In this document: positions 12,001-18,230 of the stretch, piece by piece
How the letters are laid out: the number at the start of each line of letters is the position of its first letter
Numbering within the stretch: the first letter of the stretch is position 1
Origin: Eoetvoesia sp035555955
GTDB lineage: Bacteria > Pseudomonadota > Gammaproteobacteria > Burkholderiales > Burkholderiaceae_B
Direction of reading: 5' to 3'
Length of the DNA stretch: 64,000 nucleotides
Assembly (NCBI RefSeq): GCF_035555955.1
Contig: NZ_DATMGA010000039.1
Coordinates: 62,001-126,000, forward strand
Notes under the pieces: model-generated
The model's input: only the letters and a program-made list of their open reading frames with translations
Told to the model about the DNA's origin: nothing
Database searches by the model: none
Position numbers and translations under genes: made by a program

Positions 12001-13518
12001 CGAATCTGCCTGGGGCGTTGCACCGTCGTTGACCGACACGGTGAAGGCGTCCGCCGTATTCTGATCAGCCCCGGAGGCCGTATGCACGTACACCAGCTTG
12101 TTGCCCAGGACATCGGCCTGGGTAAAAATGGAGCCCACCCCCAGGCGCGCGCCATTCAAGGTCAGATACCCATAGTCGGGCGCATCCGTCAGGCGGTAGA
12201 CAATTTGCGAGGCGTTTTGCGTGCCCTTGCTGACTTCGGGATCGATGATATGCAGCGCCGCGCTGTCGGAGGAGGCTCCGGTAAGGCCGGTGATCGTGGT
12301 GCCGCCGACTTCACTGACGTCTTGCTGTCCGTCCCCCGCGCCCGTGCTGAAAACCGTCGGGTCGTTAGAGGGAGTTACCGTAAGCTGTATGGTCTTGGCG
12401 CTGGAGACGCTGGTATCCGCATCGGTAACCGTCACGGTAAGGCCGGTTGTGGCGGCGGTATTTCCCAGCTCGGTATCCGCCGCCGAGAACTTCAATTGGT
12501 TCACCCAGACAGTGGCGTCGGCGGCGGTTCCGGTAAATGTGTAGCCGTTGCCCAGGGCGGTGCCATGGCCGCCGACGTCGGACAATGTCCCCGCAGCGGT
12601 ATTGGACAGCGTCACCTGTACGGTGACCTGATCGGTCTGGCCGGTGCCGACGCTGTTGTCGGCAATCGCCCACCCCGTCAAGGTCAGTTGGGAGTCGGCC
12701 GCACCATTCTGGTTCAGCACGCTGGGCTCCACCACCGTGGAATCCTTCATGGTGCCGGTAACCGAGGGCGCCTCCAGCAAGCCGGCAAACGCAGTGGCTT
12801 GCAACACGGTGGCGTCGATTTGCCCGAACTGGTATTCCAGCACCCAGTCACCGCCTTGGTCGGCGGCGCCGGTGGCGTCGGTGGACGCCGCCACGTCGGC
12901 GCCCGTGGCCTGGGCCAGCGCCTGCACGAACTGCGCTCCCGCAGCGCCCTCGCCGATGTCGCAGCCGTACAGCAGAATGTCGCCATCGGCGGTCAGGTGT
13001 TCGCCTATGGTGGCAAGCTGCGTGGAATAGCCCTGCAAGGAAGTCAGGTCAATGCTGCGTCCGCCGATCTGCAGGCTGCCGTCGGCGCCGTGCGACACGA
13101 TGTGTATGGCGTCGACCTTGCCGTCGTGGCTCATGGCCTCGGCGATCTGGTCGATGGGGTCGCGCGCCGGATCCAGCAGTACGACCTGCACATTGGGTCG
13201 CACTTGGGCCACGATGTTCTGCCAGCCCTGCACGGTGGTGTCGACGAACAGCAACTCGGTGGTTTTCGCTTCCCCGTGCGGCTGGGCATCGCGGCCCGGC
13301 TCGGCGATGGTGCGCGCCGGCGCCTGGTCCGTGCTTCCCTCGTGATCGGCATGGGTGACGTGTTGTTGCTGGCCGGCAACTTTGTCGGCGACCACGGCGG
13401 CGGCTCCGTCGTACAGGGTACGGGGCTCCAGGGCCAGCAGCGTGCGGCGCGGCGCAAATATCTGCGCCGGCTGGCTGGAAGAATTCGAACGGGTACGGGG
13501 AAAGCGGATGAGCGTCAT
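64..13518 (-). CDS. Giant DUF4347/VCBS/cadherin-like repeat surface adhesin
   Basis: About 4,484 aa, uninterrupted. The N-terminus carries a LEPRTLYDGAA motif (near residue 30), followed by a DUF4347 domain (roughly 85-250, with HIVSHGADG and LLYGCDIGEG motifs). Thousands of residues of Ig/cadherin-like repeats follow, many ending in NDAPV-type linkers. From about residue 2,500 come VCBS-type repeats with GxYGxLxLxxDGSYSYxLDN cores. The C-terminal 230 aa are non-repetitive, rich in H/Q/D/G, and show no RTX nonapeptides. Such proteins are typically secreted by type I systems and act in attachment or biofilm formation. The start is taken at ATG 13518, where basic residues precede the LEPR motif; a GTG 25 codons upstream (13593) is possible. 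A gene for an exported protein follows directly, and a two-component system lies upstream. Secretion route and ligand are inferred. Confidence 0.9.
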   Translation of the reverse strand: MTLIRFPRTRSNSSSQPAQIFAPRRTLLALEPRTLYDGAAAVVADKVAGQQQHVTHADHEGSTDQAPARTIAEPGRDAQPHGEAKTTELLFVDTTVQGWQNIVAQVRPNVQVVLLDPARDPIDQIAEAMSHDGKVDAIHIVSHGADGSLQIGGRSIDLTSLQGYSTQLATIGEHLTADGDILLYGCDIGEGAAGAQFVQALAQATGADVAASTDATGAADQGGDWVLEYQFGQIDATVLQATAFAGLLEAPSVTGTMKDSTVVEPSVLNQNGAADSQLTLTGWAIADNSVGTGQTDQVTVQVTLSNTAAGTLSDVGGHGTALGNGYTFTGTAADATVWVNQLKFSAADTELGNTAATTGLTVTVTDADTSVSSAKTIQLTVTPSNDPTVFSTGAGDGQQDVSEVGGTTITGLTGASSDSAALHIIDPEVSKGTQNASQIVYRLTDAPDYGYLTLNGARLGVGSIFTQADVLGNKLVYVHTASGADQNTADAFTVSVNDGATPQADSATKTVTLNVTPVNQAPVIAGSSGSVFEGQPRNAQDGGSPLSVVGDFIDANGGGDPGDAVLQVTITALTTHGTLHYTGQATIGGTTQTIDRDLTQADIDSGFVIDYAARSGLTYANDGIDVAGLPPNDSFGIRVTDGGGGAGASAVKSVDGTVNITVRPVDDDPTFVNASTREATVDANGADHSAGTADDYRVTLTPDMLQAQDVDSTDAQLTFVVTQVPGSGLLLLNDGVLQAGATFTMADVRAGRVQYLQTALRTDASPTDTFLFQVQDNALALHWNADGTSYTRPGGVYDAAGADAALTTFAFNVNLVQSETPDYTGPANPDHSSTPAPSTTVTTEHAGDDPNPGGVPIGTLIEGGSITLWGDDGSGGSNPIMLNYTVDGIPPTQVVYTVEGFASGWSGQLLKNGVAMSVYSTFTQDDLNNGRITYQHDGSEHFESTVTLRVAAGGAQSDAALSTNDINFTFYVTPVNDAPDAHGSSDTVIAEGGTVAVTTDMLSFSDPDDADSGSTYEDGTFNGTLPVDGADLNFAINNGAGGSDPLQFSIAALPQHGTLEYLKDGVWTAITSADLNSLLLDASLLTSSAGTTGLRYIHDSSESSSDSFKVYAVDNRGVHSADGTVGITITAVNDSPQIAKDPTQGDPSGTSPNAIGPDGDPDKGSVNEPLTVVEEGGFKQITSDMLLAYDPDSTSEQVQYRVTAAPASGRLAYSTDGINFTTIGVGASFSQKDVNEGHIYYINDGTEPASAGYPNSPDDSFTFTVADGDKEQAGNQFWIYVKPTNDAPVVTGPAGPVIIDSTSSEHNPVPGFSIHDVDLDSVLTGVETDFVQVTVRLLDKNGDAFDYGEYSDVIIGYDSASGATVDTDHGGNHDFLTLRGTQQQINDALEGLTVTFGNDHDAIYQVQVIADDRVRDLASGDLIDTDSGTSGVQPEANGGPLNQASPGPGEPTVIPATEHDWYSEAVAANDPNIGAQSVIIWASVVNDPAVFTGPATKDVVEDQATFIGGDFVVSDAESAAFGTTVKVTLSVPNGTLIIGSGAGVVGSGSGTGTITLTGTAQAIQDLLNDPTNGLKYQSPTDGNHDYNGAGTDGDVTLTVKFDDAGSAIGDDTGSGSQPNNPPDITVALTIKPVNDAPTVDAGSDIVVVNGTDAVEIHGISVSDKDIGGDGDGGTPATGETDFIQVTVRLLQQADGSWEPVASGDYAGVVLDSNEAGSGAIKDATYNGAGKALVIRGTLNDVNEFLAKLTVSINGALANKDATYRLEIIADDRVRDASGDLVGTSANGGENDNPAGGTQAVPTTAIDPYQAIPGGLGDNVSSATRDLFPTDVNDPAEIKVTDPSVNEGSGTYALSGIVITDSDALDGDLTVTISLPAGFTFASQGSGAVIDSSTSTSVTITGTLAEINAHVNSMTVQLPDVAGTAERTDWNGSFEVTLVVNDGGNSGGRPASLPGDTNNPDANPGDFDYADGSSNVLVTTRVYTVTVAPVNDAPVVTGGSAVDFGSVDEGNTSVSSTVAALFASHFSDARDVVDNSALGDGSNVGAGTSGDGFWGVAIVGYSPNAAQGVWQYSTNGTTWTDVGSRTASNALVLNKNVQLRFVAANDFHGTPSTLTVNLVETDTGSNNDSTTADPVSNTVVNLSGGSARGGKSVYGSDPITLDIAVNNLNDSPVLTGSSALGSVAEDTTGPDGATVSDLFGGQYSDTTDNQGAGGAGIAGGTDASTSLGGVAIVGNTANSSTEGVWEYSTDGGTSWQAVGTVSDSSAVVLEASDMLRFVPSANYTGTPPSLDVRVADSAQTHAAGVSLDLANDVSGNESTWSDKGVLTTYVAPRNDAPVLGGNVNSADPGTSTVIAVTENGDTSTGESVPATRLLDGASISDLDLGSTHDAANADILDSSIFGAGSVTVKFTDGYVTGDILFVDPSILAANGATLDATSNGQAKDLTINFSATTTVAQVNAVLNALSYRSSSDNPTVNGDRTERNFSVVVNDGRNDQGSGKTAGANPDGSTTTGLDSNAITGQIAITATNDAPQPADDAGSVKESGVKDGGNVAESGTGSATGNVLTNDVDVDLPPTESLKVSQVNGSSANVGMEIDTTYGKITINQDGSYTYTLDNTKTATQALYQGQTAQDTFTYYVVDDKGLESASAATLTITITGTNDRPTITSDAAQAEGSVTEAGIDSNGDAVADVDTATGTLASNDVDTGAGATWSIDTDSTPATRTGTYGDLVIDAATGKWTYTLDNSRAATQALKAGDSVTDTFTARVTDEHGAYSEQDITITVTGTNDAPVAVDDTNSTDEDTSITVSDRADGVLPNDTDVDTPNTSLVVSEVNGLVGNVGTAITGSNGGTFTLKADGTYTFDPGKDFQPLKDGQSATTSITYTVSDGLGGTDTATLTITVTGKDDTLGIAIADVDGAASGGQNSVTEKTGDIVTGTATITATAGVKTVTVGGVDISGATSLTPVEIDTTGNGTLVVTNYDAATGVITYKYTEADTAHNHNAANDNISDSFEIKVTDYANQTSSSNLNIYVLDTVPVAHADTNTVTEGTSTDPGAPTASGNVITTGAGADTLGADATTVVGVAKGDTGADLTDGTGVAGTGVSGSYGQLTLNADGSYSYSLDNANPAVNALKDGEHLTEVFTYTIQDADGDSSSTTLTITIHGQTDGAPTVTPADGNSTDTGEATVYESGLTTDGPGGQSKSADGTIDLTAPDGLQSITVGTTVVTVAQLNDLGAHPIVITSTDKGTLTLTGFTSGGDANAPTSGTLSYTYTLTDAQTGTSSDGPSETTDSFALVVTDKTTSPGAQATSTLTIRIVDDAPTAVADVNSVTEDAGTPITGNVISGTGSPLAGTDTLGADGATVTGAQFGALTGGATHVADGGVNAVGSDTTALAGDYGTLVLHADGSYSYTLDNSNLDVQHLTASEHLTETYTYTITDGDGDQSTTTLTITINGADDGVTVTVPDNHPTTPVTGDKTDQVVFERGLSDGSAPNADDLAVVSSFTIKALDGVDGTQAVTIGYTDGTGAQTLTLRQSDLEGLSTTAKTITTQYGTLVLNGYSQAADGTITVNYTYTLITAPSVDSTDTMDSFLIQAKDRDGDVGTGTDASRTLNIKIVDDAPTAVADVNSVTEDGTATVTGNVISGTGSPLAGTDTLGADGATVTGAQAGALTGGATHVADGGVNAVGSDTTALAGDYGTLVLHADGSYSYTLDNANTTVNALKDGETLTETYTYTLTDGDGDQSTTTLTITINGHTDGAPTITPDDGNGTADGHVTVREAGLADHDDSQTNTGTIAVDVPDGLVSIDVGGTTISLADLRGLDPADPATFVTVTTPQGEITLTGFDVTATVGGVPTEGTLTYSYTLTHVQNTPGDDSNTETIALGITDAGASTSSGTLTINIVDDVPTARDDSNSVTEDSGVAATGNVFTNDRIGADGAASPGPVTGVAHGATAGTVGGSLDGAYGNLTLNADGSYSYVVDDANPAVNALSVGKTLTETFSYTITDGDGDTSVSTLTITIRGANDAPVTVGTLPNVHQDDSTVVKVPTAGGFTDVDSSDTLTYTATNLPPGLSIDKNTGEIAGTLTHDASQGGPGKDGVYHITVTADDGNGGSVTQTFTFTVANPPPEAHPDTGAVDADSTLTAGPGVGVVSGSVTGAGKDVDVDGDPITVIGVVTGTAGDVAGVGTGHVGSPLVGTHGTLVLNADGSYSYSADQPASKALKAGETATDVFTYAISDGNGGTSYTTLSITVTGIVRALPQPPATPDFRPIIDASQRSMAQFSELVTDAPHIWEDAYHENRVTNLSMPMHPIVYVEVAVQASQNQRDVDDLAAEGVNLDLVLPIEAELSSWTRGLGQDETIYVRHAVGQAEHERLILQGRALGRDGRTSLSADNLLSNHGIFAGSKFLQWLAHPGHDRDAQHSGAHQADGQGQSQGQDHAAAGSRGASAFSEQLQRMSRYVSADQDSRHSSQPAHPFMQVAKSNPSIITE
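2390..2685 (-). repeat. Near-identical VCBS repeat copy 1 (within adhesin)
   Basis: This stretch of about 296 bp matches 3287-3582 with only scattered substitutions and no insertions or deletions, at a constant offset of 897 bp (299 codons). It encodes the YGTLVLHADGSYSYTLDN core and the segment through the next NSVTEDG linker. Nucleotide-level identity this high, compared with the diverged other repeats, points to recent duplication or gene conversion. Confidence 0.85.
3287..3582 (-). repeat. Near-identical VCBS repeat copy 2 (within adhesin)
   Basis: Partner of the copy at 2390-2685, in the same orientation and reading frame. Recombination between the two would delete or add exactly 299 codons without a frameshift, so this is a likely site of length variation in the adhesin. 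Confidence 0.85.
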
Positions 13519-13886
13519 CTGTGTTCTGCCTGCGCGACGGTCAACACGCGCGGGCACGTGCGCGAAACGCGCGCGTGCGGAATGCGCCTGCACCGGGAAA
13601 TCATTGCGGGAGGATTGCGTAGTCTTTTGTAAAAATTACGATGGAATGTAGCGCCCGCGGATGAAACTGAATTTTTCGCAAGTGACAAATAGTTTTGATG
13701 AAGCGCCGAAATCTTCGAATTGATGGTCAAGAATTGTCAATATGCAAAATAGGTCATGGTATTCAGACCCATGTTCTGCTAAAGCTCTGCCCTCGATCGC
13801 CCGGCAGCCCAAAGGCAGTGGCGTTACAAGTTACAAATGAGAAGAATGCAATTGTCAGCAATTGCAAAGAGAATCCGAAAGGTACG
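13519..13886. other. Intergenic region upstream of the adhesin
   Basis: About 370 bp between the adhesin start and the response-regulator stop, both on the minus strand. It is visibly more AT-rich than the genes. On the minus strand it holds a TTGACA hexamer (13736-13741), but no convincing -10 box at proper spacing. A direct repeat of GTTACAA (13824-13840 area) is also present. This is the expected place for the adhesin promoter and possible binding sites of the adjacent response regulator. No convincing gene was seen. Confidence 0.4.
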
Positions 13887-14684
13887 TCAACTGTCGTGAA
13901 TGGTCGAAGTGAATCCGCCCGGAGCGTCCCCGCGACGATAGTCGGATGGAGACACTCCGGTATGCTCGCGGAACGCCGTAGAGAAATTGGCTGCACTGGT
14001 AAAGCCAACCTCTTCGGATATGGCGACCATGCTCAGCGAGGTTTCAGTCAGCAGACGCTGAGCCGTCCGCATCCGCTGGTTCCGTAAATACTGGAACACC
14101 GTCATGTTCAAGCATCGCCGGAATGCCCGGGAAAGGCGTTTTTCGCTTACGCCCAGCCGCTCCGCCAGTTCGTCCAGGCGCGGGGTTTGAGATAAATTGG
14201 CCAGCAACTGGCTTTGGGCGGCCCGCACCAGCACCTCTTCCTCGTTAAGATGTTCGGCCGACAAGCAAGCATCGTCGAGAAGATCTTTGGCCGTCAGGCC
14301 CAGGTGTATGCGAATCCGCGCTATGACTTCTTCGGACTCGAAGGGTTTAAGTATGTAATCGACGCCGCCATCACGCAGTCCGATCAGGCGCTCGCTGAGG
14401 TCGTCGGCGGCGCTGAGGAACACAACGGGAATCCCGGCGGTAGCAGGATTGGCCTTGAGCCTGCGGCACAGGGCGAACCCATCCAGGCGCGGCATGCGCA
14501 CGTCCAGCAGGATGAGGTCGGGCTGGCTGGCGAGCGCCCTGTCGTACCCTTGCAGGCCGTCAAAGGCCACGCTCAGCCGGAAATCCGAGCTGCGCAGCGT
14601 TTCGATGAGCAAACGCAACTGATCCGGATTGTCTTCGACGATGAGAATGTGCGGCGACGGTGACACAGCTTCAGAAAAAAACAT
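13887..14684 (-). CDS. Response regulator with REC and AraC-type HTH domains
   Basis: 265 aa. Residues 11-125 form a receiver domain: acidic pair E17/D18, phospho-acceptor D61 in LILLDVRMP, S91 and K113 in the YILKPF motif. Residues about 160-250 form an AraC/XylS double helix-turn-helix ending in the family signature (AANFSTAFREHTGVSPSDYR). It is therefore a DNA-binding regulator activated by phosphorylation. The divergent sensor kinase at 15061 is the obvious partner. The adhesin lies 368 bp downstream on the same strand and is a plausible target, which is inference. REC-AraC architecture is less common than REC-OmpR or REC-NarL. Confidence 0.9.
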   Translation of the reverse strand: MFFSEAVSPSPHILIVEDNPDQLRLLIETLRSSDFRLSVAFDGLQGYDRALASQPDLILLDVRMPRLDGFALCRRLKANPATAGIPVVFLSAADDLSERLIGLRDGGVDYILKPFESEEVIARIRIHLGLTAKDLLDDACLSAEHLNEEEVLVRAAQSQLLANLSQTPRLDELAERLGVSEKRLSRAFRRCLNMTVFQYLRNQRMRTAQRLLTETSLSMVAISEEVGFTSAANFSTAFREHTGVSPSDYRRGDAPGGFTSTIHDS

Positions 14685-15060
14685 TCAACCAGCAAAAGTC
14701 CTGTCCAGGGTTGCGCAAAAACGCTTACCACAGCCAAAGTGGCTTAGGTGAAGAAGGTAGAAAGCATGCGTGAAAATATGTTATCGATCGATACGATCTC
14801 ATAATATACCAAGTGCTTTTTCTTACTACAAGATAAAACAAGCCAACCACAAAACGCAAAACGCACATTCTCCAACACTGACCGATAAAGCAGTTGCCTG
14901 GCGCCAGACACAGCCACCCTGACCTTTCCCAAACGGACAAAGCATTTTGCTGAAGCGGACTTACGGTTTTTCAAGCTTATTCGTAGGTACCATTGGCTCC
15001 CCTGCTTCGCTCGCGAACCAGCCGTAGCGCTTCCGTCGCTGAACCCAGCTTCAGAAAGAG
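14685..15060. other. Divergent intergenic region between regulator and kinase
   Basis: 376 bp, AT-rich compared with its surroundings, separating the response regulator (minus) from the kinase (plus). It should hold both promoters. A palindromic core ATCGATCGAT lies near 14783-14792. No RNA gene or credible small protein was recognised. Confidence 0.4.
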
Positions 15061-17334
15061 ATGCTCCTCCGATTACTTTGTCTACTTGTTGCACTCTGGG
15101 CAACCACGGCGCACGCCGAAGCTGTAAATGTCCCGGATCGGATCGACTGGTCGGCCTCCGTTGATAAAGCGGCAAGCGTGTTCGAAGACCCATCGGGACG
15201 CCTCACAATCCAGCAAGTCGCCGCATTGCCTTCAGGGCCCGGCGGGTTCGTGCCCGCCGGCACTCAGCAGCCAGGCCTGACTCGTTCGGCCATCTGGCTA
15301 CGGCTGGATCTGGCCAACACGAGCCCTTCGCCACGGTCTCTCCGACTGGTACTGGGGCCCCATGGTTTCTTGCACCAAAGCGCCTATATGGAGGACGGGG
15401 ATCACTGGACGTCTCTGGATGCGGGAAGCGCCGCAACCCCTCTCCAGGTTTCGCGTCAGCCATCGGCCAGGTTCGTTCTGCAGCCCCATAGCCATGCACG
15501 CATTTTCGTCAGAATGCAAAGCCCGGCGCTCATGCAGATCAATCCGACGCTTTACACCGACTACGCTTACCAGCAGTCGGAAAGCCATAGTATCTTGTGG
15601 AGCGGCCTTTTCTTCGGCGGCCTGCTGGCCTTCGGCTGGGGCGCGCTGATTATCGCCCTGCTGGCCAGGAATCTTTCGTTCTCGTTGTTGGGCATAGAGT
15701 GCCTGCTCGTCCTGCTGCACGAAGCCTCGCAGCAAGGCTATGCAAAAATCCACCTCTGGCCGCAAAACCCCGCCTGGGACTTGATAAGCAGTTTTTTCTT
15801 CGGCCATATTGCATTTACTGTGCTCATCCTGTTTGCGCTGCACGTCGCCAAGGCCGAACGGCTGATCCTGCCCAAGCGCCCGTTGCTGGCCATGGCATGC
15901 ATGGAGATGCTGCTGGCGTTCGGGGTGTTCTTCGTCGACCTGTACATACTGAACAAAATCGCGGTATATACACTACCGCTAACCGCCGCCACCATCATGG
16001 TCGGCGCCATCTATCTGATCAGGCAAAAGGCCCCCAGCCGCAAACTCATCCTGCTGCAAACCGTCTTCACCTTCCTGGTATTCGTGCTGCATGCGCTTGA
16101 AAGCCTGGCCCATCCGCATTTCTTCCATATCACCGAAAGCATCGACCCGGTAGTGTGCAGTTCCGTCCTGTCGCTGGCGGGATTGCTCATCAACCTGGCG
16201 ATCGTCGCGGTATGGATCCACCATATCGCCAGGCAGCGCAGAGTGGCTACCGACAAGCTCCTCGCCTGGCAGGAACAAGAACAGCAAAAGCTGCAGGAGG
16301 AAGTCGCCAGGCAAACCGCGGCCTTGCACCAGGCCGTTGAATACGCTGACCAGAGAAACCGCCAGAAAACTGAAATCCTGGGCTACATCGGACACGACCT
16401 GCGCACTCCGCTGGCAACCATCAGCGGGTATGTGAAATTGCTTAAAGGCAGCAACCGAGCCTACGATGCGTCGTATGTCCTGGCCATAGAACGCAGCATC
16501 AATTATCAGATGACCCTGATCGACGAACTGCTCAACTATGCAAAGACCGAACTGCATCCACCCACGCTCTCGCCCGCGCCGGTCTATACGCGCACGCTGC
16601 TGGACGACATCGCCTACCATGCCCAAGGCCTGGCCCTGCTCAACAACAATCAGGTCCAGTTCAATATATCCTGCGCCTTGCCCGAACTGATCCTGCTGGA
16701 CGGCCGCCGCCTGCAACAGGTTTTGTTCAATCTTTTGGGCAATGCCGCCAAGTTCACCAAGGATGGCTTTATTTGCCTGGACATCCAGGCCGCCCAGACA
16801 GGCGTCGACTGGCATGTCCGGTTCGCCGTCATCGACTCCGGCGTCGGCATTGCCGCGGATGAACAGGCAACGGTTTTCAAGCCTTTCCAGCAACTGCACC
16901 CTCAAGACGAGGGCATGGGCCTGGGCCTGTTCATTTCGCGGAACATCGTGCGAGGCATGGGCAGCGACCTGCATCTTTACAGCACGCCCGAGCACGGCAG
17001 CATATTCAGCTTCCATTTGAATATCCGGAGCTTGAACGACAAAATCGTCGTCTGGAATCCGCCCGACCCGCTTCCATCGCGTGAGCACGCCGCCGTTCAA
17101 GAGCAAGGCGAGCAAACCAGCGCACGCAGCACCCCTTCACCGGAGCTGCCCGAACAAGACCGGATGGCGCTGGCGCTCATGGCCCGCAGCGGCCACATTA
17201 CCGATATCGAGAATTGGCTCGAGAAAATGTCCGGACTATACCCGTCCTACGCCAATCTGTTCGACAAGATCAAGGCGGCGCTATATGCATTGGATCTGGA
17301 AAAAGTGGAAAGCCTGGCGTTCGAGCAAGACTGA
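15061..17334 (+). CDS. 7TM-DISM sensor histidine kinase
   Basis: 757 aa. A signal peptide (cleavage near residue 19) is followed by an extracytoplasmic 7TMR-DISMED2-like beta domain (about 25-160). Seven hydrophobic segments follow (about 178-390), then a coiled-coil linker (about 395-435). The HisKA domain has phospho-acceptor H445 in the motif GHDLRTPLATISGY. The HATPase domain has the N box around N561 (NLLGNAAKFTKDG), G1 DSGVGI (592-597) and G2 GMGLGL (618-623). The last 95 aa form a helical tail seen in some hybrid kinases; no receiver domain is fused. It should sense a periplasmic or envelope signal and phosphorylate the divergently encoded REC-AraC regulator. The start is preceded by AGAAAGAG. 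Confidence 0.93.
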   Translation: MLLRLLCLLVALWATTAHAEAVNVPDRIDWSASVDKAASVFEDPSGRLTIQQVAALPSGPGGFVPAGTQQPGLTRSAIWLRLDLANTSPSPRSLRLVLGPHGFLHQSAYMEDGDHWTSLDAGSAATPLQVSRQPSARFVLQPHSHARIFVRMQSPALMQINPTLYTDYAYQQSESHSILWSGLFFGGLLAFGWGALIIALLARNLSFSLLGIECLLVLLHEASQQGYAKIHLWPQNPAWDLISSFFFGHIAFTVLILFALHVAKAERLILPKRPLLAMACMEMLLAFGVFFVDLYILNKIAVYTLPLTAATIMVGAIYLIRQKAPSRKLILLQTVFTFLVFVLHALESLAHPHFFHITESIDPVVCSSVLSLAGLLINLAIVAVWIHHIARQRRVATDKLLAWQEQEQQKLQEEVARQTAALHQAVEYADQRNRQKTEILGYIGHDLRTPLATISGYVKLLKGSNRAYDASYVLAIERSINYQMTLIDELLNYAKTELHPPTLSPAPVYTRTLLDDIAYHAQGLALLNNNQVQFNISCALPELILLDGRRLQQVLFNLLGNAAKFTKDGFICLDIQAAQTGVDWHVRFAVIDSGVGIAADEQATVFKPFQQLHPQDEGMGLGLFISRNIVRGMGSDLHLYSTPEHGSIFSFHLNIRSLNDKIVVWNPPDPLPSREHAAVQEQGEQTSARSTPSPELPEQDRMALALMARSGHITDIENWLEKMSGLYPSYANLFDKIKAALYALDLEKVESLAFEQD

Positions 17335-17406
17335 GCCGACCTCATCTGCGAAACGCCAACCTGCCAAGCGCCGTTGAACACACAAGACAGCGGAGCCCCC
17401 GGTTGG

Positions 17407-18120
17407 TCAGGCCGCCTCCCCGTCCGCCCGCCACACGCAGGGCTTGCCCACGGCTTTATCAAGATCGTCCAGGTATTGTTCGTGGGCCTGGGCCTCGTCG
17501 GGCGACGCCGCGACCACGCGCAACCGCGAAACATCGAAAGCTTCCAGGCTCGAACCCTGGCTGACGTTCGAAACCGGGTCGTCGAAATCCATGATCAGGG
17601 CGTCCTGCCCGCGCGTCATGGCCAGCCACACCTCGGCCAGCAGCTCCGAGTCGAGCAAAGCGCCGTGCAAGGTACGGTGCGCGTTGGAGATGCCGTAGCG
17701 CTCGCACAAGGCATCCAGCGAGTTGCGCTTGCCGGGGTGCAGTTCACGGGCGAACAGCAGCGAGTCGGTGATCTTGCCGCACAAGGAGCCGAACAGCGGC
17801 TTGCCGGCGCGAGCGAGTTCCGCATCCAGGAATTTTTTGTCGAATGCCGCGTTGTGGATGATGACTTCCGCGCCCTGCACGTATTCGATGATTTCGTCGG
17901 CCACCTCCGGGAAGCGAGGATGGCCCGCCAGGAAATCGGTGGTCAGGCCATGAACAGCCAGCGCCTCGGGGTCGCTGTCGCGATCGGGGTTCAGATACAA
18001 ATGCAGGTGCCTGCCCGTCAGCGTGCGATTGATCATTTCAACGCAGGCCACTTCGACAATACGGTGTCCTTGGGAGGGGTCCAGGCCCGTGGTTTCGGTA
18101 TCGAGAATAATTTGACGCAT
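17407..18120 (-). CDS. dnaQ: DNA polymerase III epsilon subunit (3'-5' proofreading exonuclease)
   Basis: 237 aa, usual length for DnaQ. The DEDDh exonuclease motifs are present: DTETTGLDP with D7 and E9, HNAAFDKKFL, and HRTLHGALLDSELLA. A QGSSLEAF segment near residue 190 resembles a beta-clamp-binding motif; this is tentative. The protein proofreads as part of the Pol III core. The ATG at 18120 is chosen because AGGAA lies just upstream and because upstream codons encode an arginine/proline-rich shadow. An RND efflux gene ends 110 bp upstream on the same strand, so dnaQ is separated here from rnhA, with which it is often adjacent. Confidence 0.95.
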   Translation of the reverse strand: MRQIILDTETTGLDPSQGHRIVEVACVEMINRTLTGRHLHLYLNPDRDSDPEALAVHGLTTDFLAGHPRFPEVADEIIEYVQGAEVIIHNAAFDKKFLDAELARAGKPLFGSLCGKITDSLLFARELHPGKRNSLDALCERYGISNAHRTLHGALLDSELLAEVWLAMTRGQDALIMDFDDPVSNVSQGSSLEAFDVSRLRVVAASPDEAQAHEQYLDDLDKAVGKPCVWRADGEAA

Positions 18121-18230
18121 GTAATTCCTGTAAAGCGGCGGCAACCTGGAACGGAGCGCCGCCGATAAACGCGGTGGTGGCCTCATTCGGCCCGCCGACA
18201 CAGCCAAAAGATGCCAAATGGAGCCTCCGG

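Noticed and set aside
13515..13730. 71-codon frame upstream of and overlapping the adhesin start
   Set aside because: Starts with TTG without a ribosome-binding site and has an Arg/Pro/Cys-rich composition typical of a shadow frame.
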